Shown here piece after piece: positions 42,951 through 53,440 of a stretch of 64,000 bases of DNA. The first letter of the stretch is position 1; each line of letters opens with the position of its first letter. This stretch comes from Pohlia nutans. Its lineage: Eukaryota; Streptophyta; Bryopsida; Bryales; Mniaceae. The DNA lies in NCBI GenBank assembly GCA_022496805.1, contig CM040088.1, positions 12,245,001 through 12,309,000 of the forward strand, given 5' to 3'. The notes below the pieces were generated by a model. The model was not told where the DNA came from. It did not search any database and saw only the letters and a program-made list of their open reading frames with translations. The position numbers were made by a program, and so were the translations under genes.

Positions 42951-43065
42951 AGAGTGTTTCTTGCATCTCTACTTTTTAGCTCAAAGTGTGGTTTTTATTG
43001 TGGTTAGGGTTTTGAGAATGTTTTTTGCATCCCTTCTCTTTAGTTCAAAGAGTAGTGACACTCTA
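42935..43065 (+). repeat. Tandem repeat of about 70 bp, with a third unit at 43985-44040
   Basis: Units read 'ggttagggttt.gag..tgttt.ttgcatc.ct..tttagttcaaag'. Two lie here and a third, beyond the Stowaway-type insertion, at about 43985-44040, so the insertion split the array. Confidence 0.6.
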
Positions 43066-43073
43066 CATTGTTA

Positions 43074-43922
43074 TTCCCTTTGTCCCACTAAAATTAGTAA
43101 AATACCCGTGGTTCTTGGCGTGTTTAACCCCTAAACGTACCAGGGTGTCCCTAGAATTGACAATTTGAGAAAAAACATCATAAACTACTATTTAGAAGAA
43201 TATTTTGGAATTGATATACAAATGAAAGTTCTAGATTTTGAATTTTAGATTCCATCCATACGGTTTGATTCACTAATACTATCACCAATATTTAATTATA
43301 AAATTTGAAAGTTAAAATTAAAAATTCCTTCTAAATTTGATTACAAACAAAATTTTAGTATTTTTTGAGTAAAATTTGTTGGAATGAATTTGAAATGAGA
43401 TACTCTAGAACATGGTGATTCTTTGAAATTTTTGTGTTTCTTAAATCTATGACCTCATTTTTGCAAGGCCACTTTTGAACTACAGTCAATGCAATTTTGG
43501 CTTGGTCAACGACTTGACATACTTCTACATTTGTAATTTTAGAAAAATATGTAATCAAGTATGACTAAATCCAACCGTTAGATAGGACAACAACTTGGTG
43601 AAGAATCTCCGAAAAATTGGATGACTTTCATCCAAGTATTGATGAGAATGTGAGAAGGGTTTGAATCTGTTAGTCGTCCATTTTCTAGACACTCTGACGT
43701 TTAGGGGTTAACTTAAAGCTTTTTTTTGGGCCAAAAAAGCCCGTTTCAGTACTAAAAAAATGGTTCATCATTAATAGTAGTATGTAGTTTTTGTGTCAGT
43801 CGCATTTTCCATTTCGTTTGAAGAGTACAGGGTTCACATTTGAAATACTAATGTATAGGACGGAAACTGCAAAAAAAAAAAAAAAAGGTGAAAAACCACG
43901 GGTTTTAGTGGGACAGAGGAAG
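43074..43922. mobile_element. Stowaway-type element carrying a nested TTAA-MITE
   Basis: The ends TTCCCTTTGTCCCACTAAAA and its inverse (ttttagtgggacagaggaag) carry TA on both sides (43072-43073, 43923-43924). Without the nested 580-bp MITE it is about 265 bp. An internal pair (ccgtggtt / aaccacgg) extends the stem. Confidence 0.8.
43128..43707. mobile_element. TTAA-MITE copy 5, 580 bp, nested
   Basis: The ends CCCCTAAACGTACCAGGG and tctgacgtttagggg lie between TTAA flanks (43124-43127, 43708-43711). It is a close sister of 27297-27876. It sits inside the Stowaway-type element, so it is the younger of the two. Confidence 0.9.
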
Positions 43923-43924
43923 TA

Positions 43925-44620
43925 GTTAGTTATTTTGTATCTCAATTTGAAAATTTTATATTGGCAGTCACGCTCTATATTTTTTTATGGTTAGGGTTTC
44001 AAGATTTTTTTTCGCATCTCTTCTCTTTAGGTAAAGTGTGATGCGAGGTAGGAGGGGTTTTATTGTCCTAAGCTTACAAAGCAAACTGTTTAAGCAACCG
44101 AGAATATTTCCTATTATTTGATCATCTTAATATTTTAATTAACTTGTTAGTATTTAGAAGACAATACCAATGCAGTTCAACATATATAGTAGTGTTATCC
44201 AAAAAGTCGAGCAAAAAATTCCACAAGAGGAAAGACAAGGCATAACTGGTATTTTAGCTTGAAAGGCCGACAAAAACAAGTTTTGGCTCCTCTCCATCGA
44301 CCAATCTTAATGCTCTGTGTTGTCAAAGAGATACAAACCCTAAACCTCTCCAATGCAAGAGAAGGTCCTCCAAACTGCATAATGGCATAAGAGTTCTCAT
44401 GAAGGAATCAAAGAGTGCCCCCACCTTGGGCCTAAACTCCCCCAAACTTCATGCCTGGCTGTTCTTGGTTGTCTTCTGCAGGGAAATGTATTTCTAGCCC
44501 AAAAAGATCAGGTAGAACATAGCCCAGCCTCCATTTACTATCCGGATAACTCTAATTTGGATACTATATGAATAAGTTCAAGTTTGACCTGTAGTTGTGT
44601 ATACTCTTGATGTTTAAAGG
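43925..44620. other. No gene seen
   Basis: Apart from the repeat unit at 43985-44040 this is unassigned. The minus-strand frame 44195-44380 has no known domain. Confidence 0.4.
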
Positions 44621-44624
44621 TTAA

Positions 44625-44762
44625 GAGCAAGGTTTGATGAATCGGGAGTTTTCCTGGGCAAATTCAGAAGCCAAATTCGTCGTAGGGGAGGCACTGCCGA
44701 TTCTGCTTCCAAATCCACCCCATAGTCGATTCTGTGGTTTCCACGGTGGGAACGCCTTGCTC
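44625..44762. mobile_element. Short MITE, GAGCAAGG ends, copy 2, TTAA flanks
   Basis: Ends GAGCAAGG and CCTTGCTC with TTAA on both sides (44621-44624, 44763-44766), 138 bp. An inner 'gtaggggaggcac' to 'ccacggtggg' stretch is GC-rich. The ends are unrelated to the CCCYTAAACG family although the flank is the same. Confidence 0.65.
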
Positions 44763-45157
44763 TTAACGCTAGGGAATAAGCAACAAAGTGCCAACAAATG
44801 CCACAGGTCTCGCCCTCTGGGCTCAACCATGACCACTTGCTATTGAAGAATTGACACTTTGTTGCTTGTTCTTTAGTACAAATGGTTTTTTCCCTTAAGA
44901 CACAACCCCCCTTTATCTAAGAGCATTCTACTAGCACTCTGAATAGCTATCTAGCTTTGGAAAAATAGATGTCCGTGCACTACAATAGTAGAAACACTAC
45001 CCGCTTAAACTAAAGAAAGATACTCAAAAAGACCCAATGACAACTATTGATTCTAGTTGTTAGAATACTACAATTAATCACTAGTAACTCAGTAACAGTA
45101 ATTTAGTTAGATCTACCTTCACCATTTACTATTATATTTTAGGACTACCTACTGGAT

Positions 45158-45744
45158 GGGAGAAAGTATGGTAAACTGGACCATTAAATTACATCATGAA
45201 GATTCAACAATACAAGGTTAAAAAATGCATATTAAATTTAAATTATTTTACAAGAATGTAGTAGATATGTTGTTCTAAAAAGTCAAACAAAAAATATTGA
45301 AAAATAAATCTTTAATGAATTTATTTATGTTTATACAATTTGATTTTTTTTTAAAAAGAAGGCAGTCTACAATCACATAAGTTTGAAAACAATAGAGTAC
45401 AAGAGCATTAAATCGTTTTTTTTTAATTTTTTTTTGTCTACCCTCAACATCATTACAAACTTCAAAAATATTAAAATAATAATTAAGTTGAAATACTTCA
45501 GGTCATGAAATTTACGTTTAAAACCACTTTTATACAATTTTTTCAAGCACTACTTTTAGTAAATTCTTTAGTAGATTTTCTTTTGAAACTTTGGATTTAA
45601 GTACATATAACAACAATAGAGGGCGCCATGAAAAAAATAAAAAATAAAAGACAATTTTGTATTTTTTTAATAGCCTTTGACAAAAACATTTGGATTTGAG
45701 TATAGCGGCGGATCTTTTTGGTCAAAAATACTATGCCTTCACCC
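45158..45744. mobile_element. Unassigned TIR element with GGAT duplication, 587 bp
   Basis: It interrupts the Copia 3 LTR: the intact LTR at 17230 reads ctactGGATacttaac, whereas here GGAT occurs at 45154-45157 and again at 45745-45748. The ends GGGAGAAAGTATGG and ccatgccttcaccc-like (ctatgccttcaccc) are inverted with four mismatches. AT-rich interior, no ORF. Superfamily not assigned. Confidence 0.75.
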
Positions 45745-45754
45745 GGATACTTAA

Positions 45755-46324
45755 CCCCTAAAGGACCACAACTATGTTCCTCTCCAAACACTCCAAAGTA
45801 CCCCTTCTCATAAAAAGACAAATAGTTTTTGATCTATGACCTTTTTTACCAATCCAACAGTAGGATATTTCAAGCAACTTGCGTTTATTACCACCTACAA
45901 ATTTTCAACCGTTCAGGGTTCTTCAATAGTAAGATTATAAGCTTCAAAGTTGGTTGCACCTTTTTTTTTGACTTGCTGCCCAAGTTTGAAACTTTCTGAA
46001 AATGCCCAAAATGCAAAGTTTAGTCTCAAATTTGGTAAAATGAATTTGGCAATTGTGTGCATGTCGAGGGTGTTAGCTCATTGTGTGCAAAAATTTAGAT
46101 GCATAGCTCATTGTATGAAAATTTTCAGGAGCTGCCCGCAGTTAGGTTTTTCACCTTTGCATGATTGTATCTTTTGATTTATACATCACCTACGTACCCA
46201 AATTACCATCCCATCTTCGTTACAAAGAGTAGAATCACCACAAAAAATCTCAAGAATTGAGGATTAATACTCATTCCACAGTGAGCTGACCGAACTTGGA
46301 AAATCAGCCTTGGTCCTTGAGGGG
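45755..46324. mobile_element. TTAA-MITE copy 6, 570 bp
   Basis: The ends CCCCTAAAGGACCA and tggtccttgagggg lie between TTAA flanks (45751-45754, 46325-46328). The intact LTR at 17241 has the single TTAA (ggatacTTAAcc), so the duplication is proven by an empty site. The interior differs from the 580-bp subfamily. Confidence 0.9.
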
Positions 46325-46601
46325 TTAACCAAACCTCCTTTAGTGGCTCATTGCATTGTATACTTACCCATTTCATTCCGTTTTATATCAAACCATATTC
46401 TTTGATGGTTTTAGAGCAACGTTTCAACTCTCTGACTTTATTCAATCGATCTAAGTCCTTCTTGCTTATTTCACTTTTACACTCTTTGTCTCCCACTAAG
46501 TCTTGCATGCTTTCACTTGGTCTCCCCAATGTGCATCTTATGTTTTCCCTTGCTATCTTGATCTTGAATCTTGTATTTGATCTATGAGTCTGTGCTAAGG
46601 G

Positions 46602-48240
46602 ATGTTTAACGAGAGTACAATTGAAGATGAGTGGGAAATTACTAGTTTTGAACTTGATTCATCTGCTAATTTCGAAAATCCCGAGTCTTTGTCTTTACCA
46701 GCCCTAATGGCCTCTCATATCAGTCGAGTACCTACTTCCGTTGAACTTGCTACAGCTGCAACAGTTGCTACTGCCACAAATCTAGTAGCTAATAAAACTC
46801 ATGAAATCAAAGTTACAATGCCACAAACCACTTACCTGAGGGCATTTTGTCTCAAGATAATATTAGAACGAGATGGTCTATTTATCTACTATAATATCCC
46901 TTCTACCGCTGACTCCATGCATGCTCTTGAAGCGGCTAATAGATTCATAGCTTATTGCATCTTATCTTAGACAGTGGTTGATTCAACCATTCATCTTCTT
47001 CGTTCACTTGTATTTCCAATGACCCCTATCAGTGTGGACAAACCTAAAACCTTGTGTAATCGTTATGAGTCCAAGAATGCCAATAGAAAATTTTCTTTGC
47101 TTAAAACATTTTTATTCATGAAAAGAAAAATGAGGTCTATGGATATCTATTTGAGTGAGATTAAAGAGACCATTGGATAGTTTCCTAGTTAGAAGACATT
47201 CAGTGCGTTGTTCCAGAAGATCTAGTTGTTATGATGTCCCTAACATCCTTACCGAAAGAATATTATTCAGTTCTTTATGAAAGCTCACACATTAGGTGGT
47301 AACATTCTTATGTTTAACCCCTAAGCGTGCAAGGAGCCTTGTGGGGCCATGTTTGATTGTTTTTTTTAAACACTAATTTTCACCTAGTTCCTAATTTCAA
47401 ATGAAAATGGTTCCTAAGAAAGTGTGGGGGCTATCTTTTACTCTCTAGTCCAATTTACCATTCTTCAAAATTGCGTTTTCTAATAGCAGTTTAAAGCTCA
47501 AAACCCTAAAATTTCAATATACATTGCAGAAAATGTTTTTCTATCGAATTTCTTTTTATGTAAGTTCAAGAAGCATGCTACCTACACAGTGTTGTTGATC
47601 ACGATTATTTACATTTTCTCTAAAAAATTCATACTATTCTAAGATTTTTTGTAATTACTAAGATTTTTACAAGAAAAAAACCTTGAAAATTCTTATAAAA
47701 TTCATTTTTATTTAAATAAATATCAAAAATTAGTTAAATCCTTTTAACAATACCTTATATGAGAAAACTACCATAAAATATAATATATTTAAAATGTGAG
47801 GAATTGATGAGGTTTGACCAAGTAATTGTAGTTTGGACGCTTAAGGGTTAATGAATTTGAGGGGAGACTACTTATCGAAGAGCTTTACGTCAAGAACTTT
47901 GCCGAAACCAATGACTCTGAAGCTATAGTGATTAATATGTTTCGCCCTAGATCTAGCAACTTCAATATCGATCGGCGCCTTGATCGATCATGCGGATCAA
48001 CTTTAACTAGTCGGAGCAGCAAATCCTCCGGATCTCACAGAGGGTCTCGTTATTGTGGCAGAGTCGTCACATGCTTCGTCTATGGAGAGCTTCGTCAAAT
48101 TGACAAAAATTGTATTAAGATGAACAAGCTCCTTAACGGCCAAAAGAACCTGTAGAAAAATGTGGTACAAGGCAAGAAGCGCATGGTTGAATGACCCCAA
48201 GCTCCCAATGTGGAAGAATCTTCAGATTTTGAAATCACCC
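46602..48240 (+). pseudogene. Copia 3 gag remnant, split by a TTAA-MITE
   Basis: The frame starts MFNESTIEDEWEITSFELD, continues through HEIKVTMPQTTYLR and IILERDGLFIYYN to MRSMDIYLSEIKETIG, is cut by the MITE at 47318-47848, and resumes with ELYVKNFAETND and a degenerate zinc-knuckle region near 48060-48110. Several stops and shifts. It keeps an N-terminal part of about 200 bp that Copia 2 has lost. Confidence 0.75.
47318..47848. mobile_element. TTAA-MITE copy 7, 531 bp
   Basis: The ends CCCCTAAGCGTGCAAGG and ggacgcttaaggg have TTAA on both sides (47314-47317, 47849-47852). Copia 2 has the unfilled site at about 24477 (cgtTTAAtgaattt). AT-rich interior without ORF. Confidence 0.9.
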
Positions 48241-48244
48241 AGAT

Positions 48245-50499
48245 TAGCGATCTAAAATAAACGTTTTTTCCACAATTCTTTTTTGCACTAGATCATGCAG
48301 GCATTTCTCTATATCTAGAATCTTTCAGAATATTATGAATTTTATTTTATTTTTGCCAAAATTGTGATGGCTGTGAGCTGTTTTTTTTTCAGCGGACTTC
48401 GGATGTTTTTAGCGATATAAAAAAAACTTTTTTTTCCAAATTTATTTTGCACTAGATCATGCATGTTTTTTTCTATATCTAGAGTTTTTTTCAGAATATT
48501 ATGAATTTAATTCTTTTTTGCCAAAATCGTGATGGCTGTGAGCTGTTTTTTTTTTCAGCGAACTTTGAATGTTTTTAGCAATGTAAAAAAATAAATACTT
48601 CTAAATTTCTTTTCTGCACTAGATCATGTAGGCTTTTTTCTATATCTAGAAAAAATTTCGAATTTTTTTGAATTTTTTTTTTGCACCAAAATCTTCAAGG
48701 CTGTGAGCTGCTTTTTTTTAGCGGACTTTGAATGTTTTTAGCGATATAAAAGAAACTTTTTTTCCAAATTTTTTTTGCACTACATTATGCAGACTTTTTT
48801 CTATATCTATAAAAAATCTTCAAAAAAAATTGAATTTTTTTCTGATGAAATCATGATGTCTGAGAGCTTTTTTTTCTTTCAATTTGCATATTTTTAGCAA
48901 TGCTAAAAACATTTCTTTTCCAATTTTTTCTAATTTTTTGTTAGAGAAACATTTTTCCATTTTTTTTTTCATTTTATGTTTGATTCAACCAAAAATCATT
49001 TTTTTCATTGTAAGTTTTTGTATGTTTTTGCAACGTTTTTACCACTTTATGACAATTCAATATATATGCCTTTCTGTTTCAATTGAATTTTTTTGATTGT
49101 ATGTTAGAGAAACTAGTTGTGGGTCTAATAAAAAAATAAAAAAAAAGTAAATCCTTGGATATTCACCTTGAAATGAAGTAATGAAAGAGAGGTATATAGA
49201 ATGAAAGTAAAAAACTAAATTGGAAAGTGCATAACTTTGGGATTGAATGAAAATTCAATGGTCAGAATGTTGTAGCAAGCAATTAAAAGCTTTTGCAATT
49301 TTATTTTTTGAAAAGTTGCTCAAATTGAGTTCAATGAAAGTCTGATTTTAAACTCAATTTAACCCATAATGCTTCGAGAGATCATGTTTTGGTCGATGCC
49401 CCCTTTTATGAATTGCCCGAGACTAAAAAAATTAAAATTTTGATTAAATTATAATTATTTTCTAATAGGAAATCAAGTATGCTTTCAAACCCAATTTGAA
49501 TCATGCCAATCCAAGTTAAACTCCACCTAGGGGAACTTTTAGAAAAACAACACCTCTACATTGTCTTGTGTTACAAATTTTACTATTTTTGAAAAGCAAT
49601 GTTGTTCTTTTTTGTACATCATTTTTTTTGCTCCTATGATGAAAAGTACAATTATAACCAATAATACCAAATTTTGAATTCTAAAAATATAAAATGTAAT
49701 TTTTTTGAATTTTTAATGTTAATTGCTTCTAAATTCTATAAATGAAGATCTAAAAATATTTCGGGAAATTAGACTGTAAGGATATTTTAAAATTAGTCTA
49801 GGAATATTCCAAAAGATTCTAAAATAATATAAATTATTTTGAAAAGATTCTAAAAGATTTCAAAAGATTTTTTTAAAATTTTAATTCCTTATTTATTATA
49901 TTTCATCAATAAATCTATTGTTTTAGAACTTACATTAGAAACTTTTTTTGTTGAGAAGTATGACACCCTAGTGCGAAAACACCCTTGAACGTGAGTGACG
50001 TGGAGAAATTTAAGTCACTCATTCTCAAATGAAAAACTTGAAATTAATTCTCAGCTGATTTTGTTTTGATTGAATATACTGAATGGCAATGGATTTCATA
50101 CGAATCCACACGGATGTTGTACTATAACTACACGGATGTCGTACGACAATAATTTGCATTATAATAGATGCTGAAATCGCACGGATATAATAAAAGGCAT
50201 TGATATGATACGTATACGATACTAGATCCACATTAAAGGCAATCGCATGTTATCCGTGTCTTATTAGCCATGTAATGTAGATACAAAATTAACGCATGGA
50301 TTCCATCAAGCACAACTTTCGTGCGGAAACAACACTTTTTCATAATCATTGTAAAGACATTGCATCGACATTCTAGTATTGCATGTCACTTCCGTATCAT
50401 AATGACACTTATAAAATCCACGTATGAGGTGTAAAATCAGTGTTTAACGATAAATACACTGAAATCGTTAAAAATCCATGGGGTCCAAAATTCTTGATG
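48245..50499 (+). mobile_element. CATCAGG-family element, copy 4 (left end lost)
   Basis: The body matches copy 2 from the tandem-repeat block onward (units at 48289, 48459, 48615, 48776) through 'ttttggtcgatgccccc' to the right subterminal region and a worn right end (ggggtccaaaattcttgatg). The left TIR and the pol-III-like module are missing, so it is truncated at the Copia 3 gag junction. Confidence 0.75.
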
Positions 50500-51030
50500 A
50501 GGTGCAAAGCATCTACCCGGATATGCAACTCCCATATTATATGCCCCTGATTATAATCACTTATATTGCATTTTAGTTCAATCTCAAGTGATATAACTTG
50601 TTTTAATGTAGGAAACTCTTGTAGCCTTTCTAACAAGGAATCTAAAAATGTAATTATATACAGGAACTAAATATTCTTTGAAGAAAATTTTAGTATTAAA
50701 AACCTAATTATATGAGTTTTTTTAATCCATGTAGCATAGGCCAAGCTATCCAACTTTTTGGGCTTTTTGATAAAAATTCAAAATTGTTTTATTATAAATA
50801 AATCACTGCAAAGGACTTTTAATTTTAATTGGAGGCAACTTCTTGTATGGATTTTTAGTAATTATACATAGGTGTTTCAATTCTTTATATACAATGCGGA
50901 ACTTTTTTTAATAAGTATGCAACCCAACATTTTCTATATCTCATTTTATTTAATTTGGTCTTCACCTAACTTTTTGATCTATTTTTTTTTTATATAATTT
51001 GATATAATTTGAACAAAAGCCAACCTCTAA
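50500..51030. other. No gene seen
   Basis: This is AT-rich DNA between the CATCAGG copy and the Copia integrase. It might be eroded Copia gag/protease, but no motif remains. Confidence 0.35.
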
Positions 51031-51039
51031 GCCGTTTTA

Positions 51040-51500
51040 ATGCCGATGCCCCCTGCGTATAATATAGGAGTTGCGTACCCGGGAGCGTGTATCTTTGGAA
51101 AACACATTAGGACGAAGATTCAAAGTAAACCAACACCCAAGCCTCTAAAACACTGGCCCTCGTCCACAATGATCTTTACTAACCCATTTAACTGGCTATA
51201 TTGGGAGGAACAAAATATTTCATCACCTTTAAGGATGATTATTCTCGCTATACCACTATCTACCCGCTGAAGATGAAAAGTGAAGCCTTTAAAACATCGA
51301 GTTGTTGTATAGAAGGTCACAAGTTGTGAATCGCGGCGTTCCAAACGGATAGGGGAAGAGAGTTTCTCTCCCACGACTTTGACTCATATTGTGCCTTTAT
51401 GAGCATCAAAAGACAACTCACGCAAGCCTACACACCCTAGCAAATGGTGTTTCTAAACACCAAAATTGAACCTTTTAGACATCGTTAGATGTCTTTAATT
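51040..51500 (+). pseudogene. Copia 3 integrase remnant
   Basis: ACIFGKH is the end of the zinc-binding region. After a damaged stretch the core reads YFITFKDDYSRYTTIYPLKM and FQTDRGREFLSHDFDSYC, with the second catalytic Asp in TDRG. The region that should hold the catalytic Glu (after QLTQAYTP) has a stop and is not recognizable. Confidence 0.75.
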
Positions 51501-52179
51501 TGTTTGACCATGCTCTCTCCAAATATCTTTGGGACTCAGAAGCTCTTTGCATGGCACCCCATCTTCTAAATAGATGCACCACAAAAAGTCAAGCCACAAC
51601 ACATCCTTTATGAGTTGTATCATGGAGTCTAACCAAATCTTTCTAATCTTCTCATATTTGGCTTACAATCTTTGTACACATTCCACGAAATCGGCAAAAG
51701 AAGCTAGACTGTCGTTCCCAGCATTGCATCTCTTTTGGCCACGAGGCCCACAACGACAATAATATAGGATTCCGGTGTTATCTTCCTAGCATGAAGAAGG
51801 TTTTGATACACATGATATTAAGTTTGCAGAGGATTGCAAGACGGATCTTCTAGCCAACGCCCTCAAAGTTCCTGATCTAATTGAGATTTGAGATCTCAGT
51901 TTCTAGGACTCGGTACTCATCATCCGTAATGGACCTCTCAGCCAATACCTAAGCATTGCTGGACTTCTCATCTTTTGGACCGGCGACTCCCATTATGGTT
52001 GATCCCATGGCATCAACTAGCTCGACCTCACCACTCACAACTCCAATTTTCTTGACTGCATCACCTTCAACATCACAACTTGAAGCACTAGCCTGATCGT
52101 CTGCATCTCCTGTAGCCTTGCCTGTAGCTTCGATCCGATCATCACTTGCAGCACCGATACGCTCTGCTGTAAAACTTAT

Positions 52180-53440
52180 AGCACTTGCCGCACATCGCAA
52201 GCGCCGTGTTGTACTACCATCACCGCCACAAACCCCCGCCACATTGCTCCACCTATTTCCCGAACGGTTGGATGAGTATGTGGCGACAATTGACTGTTCT
52301 CGTGATCACATCAATTTTGAACTTGACAGTGAATCCATGTCTCTTTCTAATGCTCTTGCTGATGTACGTTGGCTCGCTGCAATGCGAGAGGAACTTAGCT
52401 ATATTTTGGAGAACAAGACCTGGACTTTAATAGAATTATTATTTGGAAAACAAACAATTTTTGCTCGATGGGTGTTCAAAGTCAAGCCTTCCAGTAGAAA
52501 TGCCAAACTTTGCTACAAGGACAGGCTCGTAGCTAGAAGCTATGAACAGCAAGCTGGTCTTGATTATGATCGAATTTTTGCCCTCGTTGGCAAATGGGAG
52601 ACTATTTGGATTGCCACTACCTTTACAGCCCAGTGAGATTGGCTAATATATCATCTTGATGTGAAGACGTCAACATTTCTCAATGGACAACTCCAAGAGG
52701 AAATATACATGGTACCACGACCAGACTTCACAATTAGACATGACGCTGAAAAGCTTGTCTGTAAGCTTCATCAAATCATCGTGTTTTCTACAGATTGAAG
52801 CAAGCACCTCGGGCGTGGCGTGGTATGCCCGGATTGATGTTTTTCTCTAAACTCAAGATTAGCCTTTAGAAGTTTAATGCCAACTCAAACTTATATTATC
52901 TTTGCGACGATTCATTACTGGTCCTAACGATTCTTTATGTTGATGATATTCTCCTCACCACAAACTCTCATGACTTATTGGACTAGCTCAAGGACAAGCT
53001 CATGGCAGAGTATTCCATGAAAGATATTGGTTTTGTCCTTTAGTATCTTAGCATGGATTTTCGGCAGGTACTTGACGAGCTTCTTCGGCATCAATCAGCC
53101 TACATACGCTCACAACATTCTTATGGACTTCTAAATGGCAGATTGGATACGTGCTCCCTGAAAGCGTCAGCTGGCTTCTAAAACCGATACTCTTGAGGTC
53201 GATCCTATACAACACAGACGGGTTTTTGGTAAGCTTCAGTACCTCATCAAAACTCGCCCTGAATTGTCTTTTTCATTTGGCCTTGTAAGCCGCTTCGTCA
53301 GCAAGTCCCAGTGCACTCACCTTAAGGCCGTCCATCACATTCTTCAGTATATCAATGGTAGCCATGGCATTGGGCTTCTTTACAAGCGTTGTGAACCGTC
53401 GAGACGGTCCACCCTCGCGGTAAACTTTTATCGTGAGGTT
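52180..53440 (+). pseudogene. Copia 3 reverse transcriptase remnant
   Basis: Motifs in order: WLAAMREELSYILENKTWTL, FKVKPSSRNAKLCYKDRLVA, HLDVKTSTFLNGQLQEEIYM, a damaged KQAPRAWY, LTILYVDDILLTT with the catalytic YVDD (about 52930), and HLKAVHHILQYINGSHG near the end. There are many stops and shifts. The sequence breaks off near 53430 and the RNase H part resumes after about 2.6 kb. Confidence 0.85.
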
